From the NCBI GenBank assembly GCA_039026235.1, contig JBCCMQ010000009.1, positions 62,001 to 126,000 on the forward strand: DNA of 64,000 bases, read 5' to 3'. Made by a program: the position numbers and the translations under genes. The notes below the pieces were generated by a model that saw only the letters and a program-made list of their open reading frames with translations, ran no database searches and had not been told where the DNA came from. This document shows positions 17,554-26,424 of the stretch, in pieces (positions within the stretch are counted from its first letter, which is position 1; the number at the start of each line of letters is the position of its first letter). The stretch comes from JBCCMQ01 sp039026235 (GTDB lineage Bacteria > Pseudomonadota > Alphaproteobacteria > Rhodobacterales > Rhodobacteraceae).

Positions 17554-19698
17554 ATGTTTAACGTAACTACGAAGACGACTGAGTGGGGTGATGAAACCCT
17601 CACTCTGGAAACGGGTAAGGTTGCCCGGCAAGCCGATGGATCGGTTATTGCCACGCTGGGTGAGACCAGCGTCATGGCCAACGTTACCTTTGCTAGAGAA
17701 CAAAGGCCCGGCCAGGACTTCTTTCCCCTGACGGTGCACTACCAGGAAAAATACTATGCGGCCGGCAAGATTCCTGGCGGCTTTTTCAAGCGCGAAGCGC
17801 GCCCGACGGAAAAGGAAACGCTGACTGCACGGCTGATCGACCGGCCAATCCGGCCGCTTTTTGTCCCGGGCTTTAAGAACGAAGTGCTAGTCATGTGCAC
17901 GGTGCTCAGCCACGATCTGGTCAACGACCCCGACATCGTCGCGATGATCGCGGCCTCGGCGGCCCTGACCATTTCAGGCGCGCCGTTCATGGGCCCGATC
18001 GCGGGTTGCCGGGTCGGCTATTCGGGGGGCGCCTACACGCTGAACCCGTCCTGCGATGACATGCACAACCTTCGGGATAATCCGGATCAAAGGCTCGATC
18101 TGATCGTCGCCGGGACCAAGCAGGCGGTGATGATGGTCGAATCCGAAGCCTATGAGCTGACCGAAGCCGAGATGCTCGGCGCGGTCACTTTCGCTCATGA
18201 ACAGATCCAGCCGGTGATCGACCTAATCGTCGAGCTCGCGGAAGAGGCGGCAAAAGAGCCGTTCGATTTTGCCGCGCCTGACTACTCTGAGCTGTCGGAA
18301 GCGGTTACAGCAGCGGGTGAAGAGAAGATGGTCGCGGCATTCGCGATCACTGACAAACAAGAACGTACGGCCGCGATATCAGCCGCACGCGAAGAGATCA
18401 TCGCCGCCCTGAATGAAGATCACCAGGAAAGCGAGAACCTGTCTTCCGCCTTCAAGAAGCTTGAAAGCAAGGTGCTGCGCGGTGATGTGGTCAAGCATGG
18501 CAAGCGGATCGACGGACGCGGCCTTGATACGGTACGTCCAATTGTTTGCGAGACCAGTTTCCTTCCACGGACACACGGATCGGCGCTCTTTACCCGGGGC
18601 GAAACCCAGGGCCTCGTGGTCACGACGCTGGGTACGGGCGAAGATGAACAGTTCATCGATGCCCTGGAAGGTACGTACAAGTCGAACTTTCTGCTGCACT
18701 ACAATTTCCCTCCGTACTCCGTCGGCGAAGTTGGCCGTGTCGCAGGGCCCGGACGCCGCGAAATCGGTCACGGCAAGCTGGCTTGGCGTGCGCTGCAGGC
18801 GGTCCTGCCTGCAAGCACCGACTTTCCCTACACGATCCGCGTTGTGAGCGAGATCACCGAATCGAATGGCTCGTCCTCGATGGCTACGGTCTGCGGCTCG
18901 TCCCTTTCGATGATGGATGCAGGCGTGCCACTGAAAGCGCCGGTTGCCGGTGTGGCGATGGGCCTCGTTCTTGAAGAAGACGGATCCTATGGCATCCTGA
19001 CCGATATTCTGGGTGATGAAGACCACCTGGGCGACATGGACTTCAAGGTTGCGGGCACCGAGAATGGGATCACCAGTCTTCAGATGGACATCAAGGTCGC
19101 CGGGATCACGCCCGAGATCATGGAAAAGGCCCTTGCCCAAGCCAAGGACGGCCGGATGCATATCCTGGGCGAGATGTCCAAGTCTCTGACCGAAGCAGGC
19201 GATTTCAGCGTCCACGCGCCGCGGATTGAAACCATGACCGTGCCGACCGACAAGATCCGCGAAGTGATTGGGTCGGGTGGCAAGGTGATCCGCGAAATCG
19301 TCGAGGTTTCGGGCGCGAAGGTCGACATCAACGACGATGGCGTCATCAAGATCGCCAGCCCCAACGGTGAATCGATCCAAAAGGCCTACGACATGATCTA
19401 TGCCATTGTGGCCGAGCCGGAAGAAGGCAAGGTCTACAAAGGCACGGTCGTCAAGATCGTCGACTTCGGCGCCTTCGTGAACTTCTTCGGCAAGCGCGAC
19501 GGCCTGGTCCATGTCAGCCAGATCGAGAACCGCCGCCTGAACCATCCGTCAGATGTTCTGAAGGAAGGACAAGAAGTGTGGGTCAAGCTGCTCGGCTTCG
19601 ATGACCGTGGTAAGGTTCGCCTGTCCATGAAGGTGGTCGATCAGGAAACTGGCAGCGAGGCCACCAAGCAGGAAGCGAAAGAAGAGGCGGCCGACTAA
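17554..19698 (+). CDS. pnp: Polyribonucleotide nucleotidyltransferase (PNPase)
   Basis: A 714-residue phosphorolytic 3'-5' exoribonuclease of the RNA degradosome. Two RNase PH domains (about 1-215 and 310-540) flank a helical linker. A KH domain (about 555-615) contains VIGSGGKVIREI, and an S1 domain (about 626-697) contains GAFVNFFGKRDGLVHVSQI. ATG 17554 is preferred over the ATG at 17551 because AGGA then sits 7 nt upstream and the N-terminus is MFNVTTKTTEWG, as in relatives. The extreme C-terminus is acidic. Confidence 0.97.
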   Translation: MFNVTTKTTEWGDETLTLETGKVARQADGSVIATLGETSVMANVTFAREQRPGQDFFPLTVHYQEKYYAAGKIPGGFFKREARPTEKETLTARLIDRPIRPLFVPGFKNEVLVMCTVLSHDLVNDPDIVAMIAASAALTISGAPFMGPIAGCRVGYSGGAYTLNPSCDDMHNLRDNPDQRLDLIVAGTKQAVMMVESEAYELTEAEMLGAVTFAHEQIQPVIDLIVELAEEAAKEPFDFAAPDYSELSEAVTAAGEEKMVAAFAITDKQERTAAISAAREEIIAALNEDHQESENLSSAFKKLESKVLRGDVVKHGKRIDGRGLDTVRPIVCETSFLPRTHGSALFTRGETQGLVVTTLGTGEDEQFIDALEGTYKSNFLLHYNFPPYSVGEVGRVAGPGRREIGHGKLAWRALQAVLPASTDFPYTIRVVSEITESNGSSSMATVCGSSLSMMDAGVPLKAPVAGVAMGLVLEEDGSYGILTDILGDEDHLGDMDFKVAGTENGITSLQMDIKVAGITPEIMEKALAQAKDGRMHILGEMSKSLTEAGDFSVHAPRIETMTVPTDKIREVIGSGGKVIREIVEVSGAKVDINDDGVIKIASPNGESIQKAYDMIYAIVAEPEEGKVYKGTVVKIVDFGAFVNFFGKRDGLVHVSQIENRRLNHPSDVLKEGQEVWVKLLGFDDRGKVRLSMKVVDQETGSEATKQEAKEEAAD

Positions 19699-19706
19699 GG
19701 CCACAG

Positions 19707-19732
19707 CGGGCCCTGGCAAGCGCTGGGGCCCG
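19707..19732 (+). promoter_or_regulatory. Stem-loop after pnp
   Basis: CGGGCCC (19707-19713) pairs with GGGCCCG (19726-19732) across a 12-nt loop, 9 bp after the pnp stop. There is no T-run, so it is more likely an mRNA 3' end or processing structure than a classical terminator. Confidence 0.3.
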
Positions 19733-19765
19733 AACGCCCGGCACCACAGACAAGCTGGCAGGGCA

Positions 19766-20686
19766 ATGTTGACCGATCTCACGTCATCGCATGACCAAGG
19801 CATTCCCGTCGATCCCGCAGATGCCACGATCATAACCGTTGCTTTCAACAGCGAAGCCGTTTTACCGGCAATGCTGGCATCGAAGCCAAAGAGCACCCCG
19901 GCAATCGTTGTCGACAATGCATCGAGCGATCCGATTGCAATCCCAAAGATCGCAAAAAATGCACCCCGGACGAGTGTGCACAGGAACGACCGAAACTTTG
20001 GCTTCGGCGTCGGATGCAACATCGGAGCCCAGGCCGTAAAGACCCCCTACATCCTATTCCTGAACCCCGATGCGTCCTTGCAAGAGGGCGCGATTGAGGC
20101 GTTGCTTCTTGCCGCCAGGAAGCACCCGCAAGCTGCCGCTTTTAATCCACGGATCTTTTCGGACAGCGGAAAACTGATCCTTAAGCGCCGCTCTCAACTT
20201 TTGCCGCGCCGCGAATGGCACAGCCGCAACTGGCCGGACGGCGATTGCGTTCTGCCGGTTCTTTATGGCGCAGCCGTCTTTATCTCAAAGCAGAACTTTG
20301 ACCGCGTGGGTGGATTTGACCCGGCAATTTTTCTCTATCATGAAGACGATGACATATCGCTCAGATTGCGCCGCGAAGTCGGAGAGCTGATGCTTGCGTC
20401 TGATGCGAAAGTGCAGCATCTGAAGGGACGTTCCCTCAGCAGGTCGCCTGAAACAGCCGCTTTCAAGGCCTTTTACATGGGAAGATCACGTGTCTATACT
20501 CGCGCCAAGCACGGCTTTTCCTCACCCTTTTTCTCTTCCTTAGCGGCAGCGGTCGCCCAACTGATGTCACCTGACACGCTTCTATCAAAACGAAAACGCA
20601 GCAAACGCATGGGCTTTGTGAAAGGTGTCTTCAGCACATGGCGAGATTCGGGTGCATCCGGTCGGTCCAATACAGGGACGGATTGA
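19766..20686 (+). CDS. Glycosyltransferase family 2
   Basis: A 306-residue GT-A-fold transferase. The N-terminal nucleotide-sugar site includes TIITVAFNS and VVDNASSD, followed by NFGFGVGCNIGAQ and FLNPDA. The acceptor side has YHEDDDISLRLR, resembling rhamnosyltransferase-type GT2 enzymes. No membrane segments are obvious, so it is probably cytosolic or peripheral. It is followed 32 bp later by an RgpF-like gene on the same strand, suggesting a two-gene surface-glycan unit. Acceptor and sugar are unknown. Confidence 0.85.
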   Translation: MLTDLTSSHDQGIPVDPADATIITVAFNSEAVLPAMLASKPKSTPAIVVDNASSDPIAIPKIAKNAPRTSVHRNDRNFGFGVGCNIGAQAVKTPYILFLNPDASLQEGAIEALLLAARKHPQAAAFNPRIFSDSGKLILKRRSQLLPRREWHSRNWPDGDCVLPVLYGAAVFISKQNFDRVGGFDPAIFLYHEDDDISLRLRREVGELMLASDAKVQHLKGRSLSRSPETAAFKAFYMGRSRVYTRAKHGFSSPFFSSLAAAVAQLMSPDTLLSKRKRSKRMGFVKGVFSTWRDSGASGRSNTGTD

Positions 20687-20718
20687 AGCGATGCATCTTG
20701 CTGGGCTAGGCAACGTTC

Positions 20719-21927
20719 GTGGGTAAGCTGACAAAAAAGAAGTTCATGCGTGAACTCCGCCGCATTGGCCGGCAATTCCGCAATATCAGAACGTCTACTC
20801 AGCAGATGGCCTATGACCATTTTCTTGCAACACGCCACTACGACAGAAAGGTCGCGCCGACATCGATGATCAGAGAAGGCAGCCGCCCATTTTCGGAACG
20901 GGTGGCCATTGTCGTGCTCTATCCTGTGAACGGCGTACTGCCGTCGCATATCAGGATGCTTGATTACCTGGCCTCCAAAGGCTTCGCTTCGGTTGTTCTG
21001 TCCAATGCCGAAATTGCGGAAGAAGGTGTTTCGCAAATCTGCGAAAAGTGTTGGCGTTTCATTTCGCGGCCCAATGTCGGTTATGATTTCGGGGCTTACC
21101 GCGACGGCGTGCGCTTCGTTCGGGACAGTTTGCCGAAAATCGAGCAGCTGGTGTTTATCAATGATTCAACCTGGTTTCCCATGGCGGATACCGCCGACTG
21201 GCTGGAACAGGTCGCTGCGCTGGATGTCGATTTCGCGGCGGCGGCGTCCAACTATGGTGTCCCGCGGCCCAACGCCGAAGACTTCCAGGAACAATCCTGG
21301 GGCTTCAGCGTAAAGCACAGGAACTTCCATTACTGTTCCTTTGCGCTTTCGATCCGCCCAGTGATCCTTCGGGATCGCGGTTTCATGAAGTTCTGGGATA
21401 GCTACAAGCTTTCTGACGACAAGCAGCGCACCGTTCGGCGTGGAGAGATTGGGTTGTCGCAATGGGTCATCCGCCGCGGCTATTCACACGACAGTACCCT
21501 GCCGGTTTTCGATCTGGACAACCGCCTGCGGGCCCTGCCCGAGGATCGCCTGCGCGCGGTGGCCCAGAACATGGTCATTCCAGCGCATGAGGTACTTGTG
21601 AAGATAAAGCAGGAGATCGCATTTGATCCGGGTACCGATCGGGAAACCCTGGTGCGTTTCATACTCACGACCGTGGCGCTTCAGGGATCGAGCTACGCCC
21701 TGTCGGATTTCAGTGTCCGGGATCTGGGCTATCCGTTTCTCAAGAAGTCACCGCTGTGGTTGGATGAAGATGCATCAGAGATTTCCATGCGGATCCTAAA
21801 GGACCATGGCGGCGCACTTACGGATGCGCTCGTCAGCGAGGCCAGCGCGCTACGAAACGATCGTGCGGACTGGTTGAACAAAGACCCGGACGAGCAATCC
21901 GACACTTTGGTCGCCGACGCGGTTTGA
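20719..21927 (+). CDS. Rhamnan synthesis protein F (RgpF)-like protein
   Basis: A 402-residue protein with the RgpF family core: FISRPNVGYDFGAYRDGVR, then QLVFINDSTWFPM and a later WVIRRGYSHDSTLPV. RgpF proteins take part in rhamnose-glucose or lipopolysaccharide-like glycan assembly as probable glycosyltransferases. GTG 20719 is used as the start; an in-frame ATG at 20746 is an alternative. It pairs with the GT2 gene upstream and converges on rluA with a 9-bp gap. Confidence 0.78.
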   Translation: MGKLTKKKFMRELRRIGRQFRNIRTSTQQMAYDHFLATRHYDRKVAPTSMIREGSRPFSERVAIVVLYPVNGVLPSHIRMLDYLASKGFASVVLSNAEIAEEGVSQICEKCWRFISRPNVGYDFGAYRDGVRFVRDSLPKIEQLVFINDSTWFPMADTADWLEQVAALDVDFAAAASNYGVPRPNAEDFQEQSWGFSVKHRNFHYCSFALSIRPVILRDRGFMKFWDSYKLSDDKQRTVRRGEIGLSQWVIRRGYSHDSTLPVFDLDNRLRALPEDRLRAVAQNMVIPAHEVLVKIKQEIAFDPGTDRETLVRFILTTVALQGSSYALSDFSVRDLGYPFLKKSPLWLDEDASEISMRILKDHGGALTDALVSEASALRNDRADWLNKDPDEQSDTLVADAV

Positions 21928-21936
21928 TCGGAATAC

Positions 21937-22587
21937 CTAGAACGGCACTTCTGATTTGAACGTCATACCGCGGCCGCCGTCAGGATGGCGGAGCCTCAGT
22001 TCGTGCGCATGCAGCATCATGCGCGGCGCATCCAGCGCTGGTCCCGAAGCGTAGAACGGATCTCCCAGGATAGGGTGGCCCAGTTCTTTCATGTGAACAC
22101 GCAGTTGATGACTTCGCCCGGTCCGGGGCATGAGCCGCATGCGGGTGCTGTCATCGCCACGGCGCATGCGCTTCCAGTCCGTGATCGCTTCTTTGCCCCT
22201 GTCAAAGTCAACCATGTGCAGGGGCCGGTTGGGCCAGTCGACAATCAACGGAAGCGCGATTGTACCGGAAGCTTCAACGACCGTGCCCCAGACCTCTGCC
22301 ACATAAACCTTCTTGGTCTTTCTGCGCTCGAATTGCAGGCCCAGGTGGCGCTGGGCGTGCGGGGTCTGCGCGAAGACCATGACGCCCGAAGTGTCGCGAT
22401 CCAGCCGGTGCACAAGCCGCGCGGTCGGAAAGGCGGCCTGTACACGGGTGATCAGGCAATCGGCCAGATGCGCGCCCCGGCCCGGCACGCTCAGCAGCCC
22501 GGCGGGTTTGTCCACCACGATCAATTCGTGATCTTCGTGTATGATCCGCAAAGCGTCCTGTGGCGGGTCGTAAGGGGTGCTGACCAT
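21937..22587 (-). CDS. rluA: RluA-type pseudouridine synthase
   Basis: A 216-residue enzyme close in length and sequence to E. coli RluA, which modifies 23S rRNA U746 and tRNA U32. Landmarks are VVDKPAGLLSVPGRG, the catalytic Asp in HRLDRDTSGVMVFA, PLIVDWPNRP, TGRSHQLRVHMKELGHPILG and the C-terminal MTFKSEVPF. There is no S4 domain. ATG 22587 is the start. It stands alone between the glycan genes and the methyl-compound operon on the same strand as the latter. Confidence 0.9.
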   Translation of the reverse strand: MVSTPYDPPQDALRIIHEDHELIVVDKPAGLLSVPGRGAHLADCLITRVQAAFPTARLVHRLDRDTSGVMVFAQTPHAQRHLGLQFERRKTKKVYVAEVWGTVVEASGTIALPLIVDWPNRPLHMVDFDRGKEAITDWKRMRRGDDSTRMRLMPRTGRSHQLRVHMKELGHPILGDPFYASGPALDAPRMMLHAHELRLRHPDGGRGMTFKSEVPF

Positions 22588-22655
22588 GCGGGCGCTCTGA
22601 CACGCAAAAACGCAGACGGCAAGGCGTACCGATCAATCCCGCCGTTTGGAACCGT

Positions 22656-25103
22656 CTAGGCCTTGGCGCGCGCGGAAGACGGGTCGTACATCGGCTTTAG
22701 CGAAGCATCCGCCGCAACTCGGCTGCCGGCGACGTCGATCTCGAAGTGCGAGTTCAGCAAGTCCGCGGCCTTTTCTCCAGTCGAAGGCACATAACCCAAC
22801 CCGATAGCACCGCCCAGTGAATGACCGTACGCGCCGGAGGAAAGGTATCCGACGATTTCACCGTCTCTCAGGATGGGTTCATTGTGGTACAGCATCGGCT
22901 CTGGGTCCTGCAGCTTGAATTGCACAAGCCGTCGGTCAAGACCGGCGTCCTTTTTCCGAAGAACGGCGTCCCGCCCGATGAATTCGGGCTTTGCAGTCTT
23001 AACAGCAAAACCAAGCCCAGCCTCAAGCACGTGATCTTCACACGTTATGTCATGGCCGAAATGCCGAAACGCTTTTTCGATCCGACCGCTATCCATCATG
23101 TGCAGCCCGCAGAGCTTAAGGCCCAGATCCTGCCCGGCTTCGCAAATCGTCTCAAAAGCATGGGCGGCCATATCGGTAGAGACATAGACCTCCCACCCAA
23201 GTTCGCCGACGTAGGACACGCGGTGAACGCGCGCTAGGCCCATGCCGAGTTCAACCTCTTGCGCGGTGCCGAACGGGTTGACGTCGTTTGAAAAATCGCC
23301 GGTGCTGACGGCTTTCATGACCTCACGCGACCTCGGTCCCATGATCGCTAGCACACCTTCCCCAGCGGTCACGTCGGTGATCACGGCGCGCGCCTCGCCC
23401 AGATGGCGGCGCATCCATGTCTCATCCGCCAGCCGCGTGGCGGCGGGGGTGACGACCAGATAGGCGGTCTCGGACAGGCGGGTGACGGTGACGTCGGCCT
23501 CGATCCCGCCGGAAGCGTTTAGGAACTGGGTGTAGACGATCTTGCCTGGCGGGACGGACATGTCGGCGCCGCAAACGCGGTTGAGGAAGGCTTCGGCGTC
23601 TGGCCCCTCGACGCGGAGTTTGCCGAAGGACGACATGTCGTACATGCCGACGTTGGTGCGGACCGCCGTGACCTCTTCGGCGACGTTCTCAAACCAGTTC
23701 TGGCGGCCCCAGCTATAGCTGTATTCCCGCTCCTGGCTGCCGCGGGCGAACCAGTTGGCGCGCTCCCACCCGGCCAGTTCGCCGAAGACGGCGCCTTCGG
23801 CCTCCAGATGGTTATGGAAGGGCGAGCGAAGGACACCCCGGGCGGTGGCCTTCTGGCGATAGGGGAAATGGTCGGCATAGAGCAGGCCGAGGGTTTCCTT
23901 GGAGCGTTCGAAAAGGTAGCGGCTGTTGCCCTGAAAGGGCGCCATGCGGGCGATGTCGACATCGCCCAGATCGAAGGGTTTTTCGCCGGTTTCCATCCAT
24001 TCGGCCAGCGCCATGCCCGCGCCGCCCGCGGACTGGATACCGATGGAGTTGAACCCCGCGGCGACCCAGACGTTGTCCATCTCGGGCGCGAGGCCGAGGT
24101 GATAGGCATCGTCGGGTGTGAAGCTTTCGGGTCCGTTGAAGAAGGTGTGGATGCCCGCCTCGGCCAGCATGGGCATGCGGTTGACGGCGGCCTCAAGGAT
24201 CGGCTCGAAATGATCGAAGTCTTCGGGTAGTTGGTCGAACTCAAAGCTTTCCGGGATGCCGTTCATGCCCCACGGCTTTGAATTAGGCTCGAAGGCACCG
24301 AGCAGCATCTTGCCCGCGTCTTCCTTGTAATATGCGCATTCGTCGGGCACGCGCAGGACCGGCAGTTGGGTGAGACCGGGGATGTTTTCGGTCACGATGT
24401 AGAAATGCTCGCAGGCGTGGAGCGGTACGTTGGTGCCCGCCATGCGGCCAACCTCGCGCCCCCACATGCCCGCGCAGTTGACGATGTGATCACAGGCAAT
24501 GTGGCCACTGGTGCCATCCTCGGCCTGCCAGTCGACGCCGGTGATGCGGCGGCTGTCGCGGGCCATGGCGGTGACCTTGACGCCTTCGGCGACGCGGGCA
24601 CCGCGCTGGCGGGCGCCCTTGGCCAGCGCGTGGGCGATGTTGGCCGGGTCGCCCTGGCCGTCCTTGGGCAGGTAGACGCCAGCTTTGACGCCATCTAAGT
24701 TCAGGTGCTCGTAGCGATCACCCACTTCGTTGGGTGAGATCTCCTCGATTTCAACACCGAAGGCGCGGGCCATCGCGGCCTGGCGAAAGATCTCTTCTCG
24801 GCGCTCGTCCGATAGCGCTACGGTGATCGATCCGACCCGTTTGAAACCCGTGGATTGGCCCGTTTCGGCCTCAAGCTGGCCGTAGAGTTCTTGGCTGTAC
24901 TTGGCGAGCCGGGTCATGTTCGACGAGGCGCGGAGTTGCGCGATCAGACCAGCAGCGTGCCATGTCGTTCCCGACGTCAGCCGCTTTCGTTCGAGCAAGA
25001 TGACATCCGTCCACCCCTTCTTGACCAGGTGGTAGGCGACGGAACAGCCAATGACGCCGCCGCCGATGACGACGACGCGGGCGGAGGTGGGCAAGTCGGT
25101 CAT
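22656..25103 (-). CDS. DMGDH/sarcosine dehydrogenase-like FAD oxidase with GcvT domain (B)
   Basis: An 815-residue flavoprotein. The DAO FAD domain (about 1-370) has VVIGGGVIGCS and TWHAAG with His49 at the position used for covalent FAD in mammalian dimethylglycine and sarcosine dehydrogenases. A short FAO_M segment (~375-435) contains GWERANWFA. A GcvT folate domain plus its C-terminal domain (~440-810) follow. The family oxidises N-methyl groups and passes them to tetrahydrofolate. Its ATG overlaps the PPOX stop by 4 bp. By eye the central portion (23400-24700) is much richer in GC than the 3' part. Substrate unknown. Confidence 0.87.
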   Translation of the reverse strand: MTDLPTSARVVVIGGGVIGCSVAYHLVKKGWTDVILLERKRLTSGTTWHAAGLIAQLRASSNMTRLAKYSQELYGQLEAETGQSTGFKRVGSITVALSDERREEIFRQAAMARAFGVEIEEISPNEVGDRYEHLNLDGVKAGVYLPKDGQGDPANIAHALAKGARQRGARVAEGVKVTAMARDSRRITGVDWQAEDGTSGHIACDHIVNCAGMWGREVGRMAGTNVPLHACEHFYIVTENIPGLTQLPVLRVPDECAYYKEDAGKMLLGAFEPNSKPWGMNGIPESFEFDQLPEDFDHFEPILEAAVNRMPMLAEAGIHTFFNGPESFTPDDAYHLGLAPEMDNVWVAAGFNSIGIQSAGGAGMALAEWMETGEKPFDLGDVDIARMAPFQGNSRYLFERSKETLGLLYADHFPYRQKATARGVLRSPFHNHLEAEGAVFGELAGWERANWFARGSQEREYSYSWGRQNWFENVAEEVTAVRTNVGMYDMSSFGKLRVEGPDAEAFLNRVCGADMSVPPGKIVYTQFLNASGGIEADVTVTRLSETAYLVVTPAATRLADETWMRRHLGEARAVITDVTAGEGVLAIMGPRSREVMKAVSTGDFSNDVNPFGTAQEVELGMGLARVHRVSYVGELGWEVYVSTDMAAHAFETICEAGQDLGLKLCGLHMMDSGRIEKAFRHFGHDITCEDHVLEAGLGFAVKTAKPEFIGRDAVLRKKDAGLDRRLVQFKLQDPEPMLYHNEPILRDGEIVGYLSSGAYGHSLGGAIGLGYVPSTGEKAADLLNSHFEIDVAGSRVAADASLKPMYDPSSARAKA

Positions 25104-25558
25104 AGGTACATCCCCGCGAGTTTGGATTTGTACGTGGCAATCATTTCTTCTTCGGTGGCACCGTCGTCATAAGGCGGCGTTGCCAAAGGCTTTACGGCCT
25201 CCACGTCGATGACCACGATATCGGTTATGCGCTCGGCCAGGTCGCCCCAGACGGCGCGCCATTTCGGTAAATGCGTCTCTCGCTCAGAGGACGCGGCATC
25301 AAGAATTCTGGCCTGACCACGCAGGCGTGCGCCTTTCCGCTTGAGGACATCGATAAAATTCACCTCAGTGTCCGATCGCGCGCGTAGATTTTCGACCGTG
25401 CCGGGCGAGCGAATGTTGCCGAAGGCGATGGTGCGATCGTCGAGAACCAGAAACGTCCCTTTGGGCGATACGGCGGGTCTGCCCAGCTTGTCGATCGTCG
25501 CCACGAAGCCCAGGGGAAAATCGGCGATCAGTTTCTGGATTGTGACGGGAATGGTCAT
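25100..25558 (-). CDS. Pyridoxamine 5'-phosphate oxidase-family protein
   Basis: A 152-residue split-barrel flavin- or F420-binding protein: GFVATIDKLGRPAVSPKGTFLVLDD followed by RSPGTVENLRARSDTEVNFID. It is too short for a full PdxH, and these small proteins often have unknown redox or heme-handling roles. The start ATG overlaps the upstream methyltransferase stop by 4 bp, and its own stop overlaps oxidase B by 4 bp. That tight fit implies a function in the same pathway, perhaps as a flavin-dependent accessory enzyme. Confidence 0.82.
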   Translation of the reverse strand: MTIPVTIQKLIADFPLGFVATIDKLGRPAVSPKGTFLVLDDRTIAFGNIRSPGTVENLRARSDTEVNFIDVLKRKGARLRGQARILDAASSERETHLPKWRAVWGDLAERITDIVVIDVEAVKPLATPPYDDGATEEEMIATYKSKLAGMYL

Positions 25559-26424
25559 ACAAGCCTCCGGTGCACCGCAGCGATATGTGCCGGGCTGATC
25601 TCGCAGCAGCCGCCGATAATCGTCACGCCAGCTTCGGCCCAATCTTCGGCAAAGTCTGCATACCGATCGGGGGTTAGATCCGTCCGAGCCTCAAGCTGCG
25701 CAACGGTTTGTCCCGGCTTTGCAAAGCCGGTCGTTATATAGGTAAAACCATTGGCGTAGGCACCCGTTGGCAGGCCAATCGGCAAGACAGATGGCAGCGC
25801 CTGGCTGACCGCCTCGGGCCGGGCGCAGTTGATCAGCACCGCGTCAGGGGCGAATTGCTCAATTAGCGGACGCACCTCTGCAACCGGCTCGCCCGAGCGC
25901 AGTTTTGTGCCGTCCGTGTCGTCCACCGAAAACGCAATCCAACGGGGGATCGTAGCGCCTGCCATACCCTGAAAAACACCCCTTGCAGCGATCAAACTAG
26001 ACACTGTTTCGGCAAGAAACAGGTCCGCATGGGGGGCGTGAAGATCCACGATTTCGGCGAAGAGCGCGGCTGCGACCGCCGGCTCCGGCGCATCGGGAAG
26101 ATAGGACCAGCCAAGCGGCCCAAGTGAGGCGGCCACCTGCCCCATGCCGTGGATGTCGCGGGCCTCGGACGCAAGATTGAGCGCAAGGGCATGAAGGTCC
26201 GCAAACTCGTCGTCACGGCCTTGTTTATTAAGGCGATCGTGCTGAATCGCGTAGGTATTGGCCGTCGCCACCGTGGCGCCGGCGTTGAAATAGTCGGCAT
26301 GGATCGCGCGTACGGTGTCGGGATGGTCAATCATGAACTGCGTGGCCCAGAGCGGCGTGGGCTGATCGCTCAGCCGCGCCACCAGCTCCTGCCCCATGCC
26401 ACCGTCGAGGATCGTGATCGTCAC
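25555..26424 (-). CDS. Homocysteine S-methyltransferase family protein
   Basis: A 289-residue barrel enzyme of the BHMT/MmuM family. The N-terminus ITILDGGMGQEL is typical, and the zinc ligands are Cys200 (VLINCARPE) and Cys273-Cys274 (GGCCEISP). Relatives move a methyl group from betaine, S-methylmethionine or similar donors to homocysteine. The start is GTG inside the stop of oxidase A (GTGA). Its place between two DMGDH-like oxidases suggests it removes the first methyl group of a quaternary substrate such as glycine betaine. That substrate is inferred. Confidence 0.88.
   Translation of the reverse strand: MTITILDGGMGQELVARLSDQPTPLWATQFMIDHPDTVRAIHADYFNAGATVATANTYAIQHDRLNKQGRDDEFADLHALALNLASEARDIHGMGQVAASLGPLGWSYLPDAPEPAVAAALFAEIVDLHAPHADLFLAETVSSLIAARGVFQGMAGATIPRWIAFSVDDTDGTKLRSGEPVAEVRPLIEQFAPDAVLINCARPEAVSQALPSVLPIGLPTGAYANGFTYITTGFAKPGQTVAQLEARTDLTPDRYADFAEDWAEAGVTIIGGCCEISPAHIAAVHRRLV

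Noticed and set aside
18379..19545. 388-codon open frame on the minus strand
   Set aside because: It is antisense to the conserved KH and RNase PH regions of pnp, and its product is an unlikely His/Asp/Gly-rich string with no domain.
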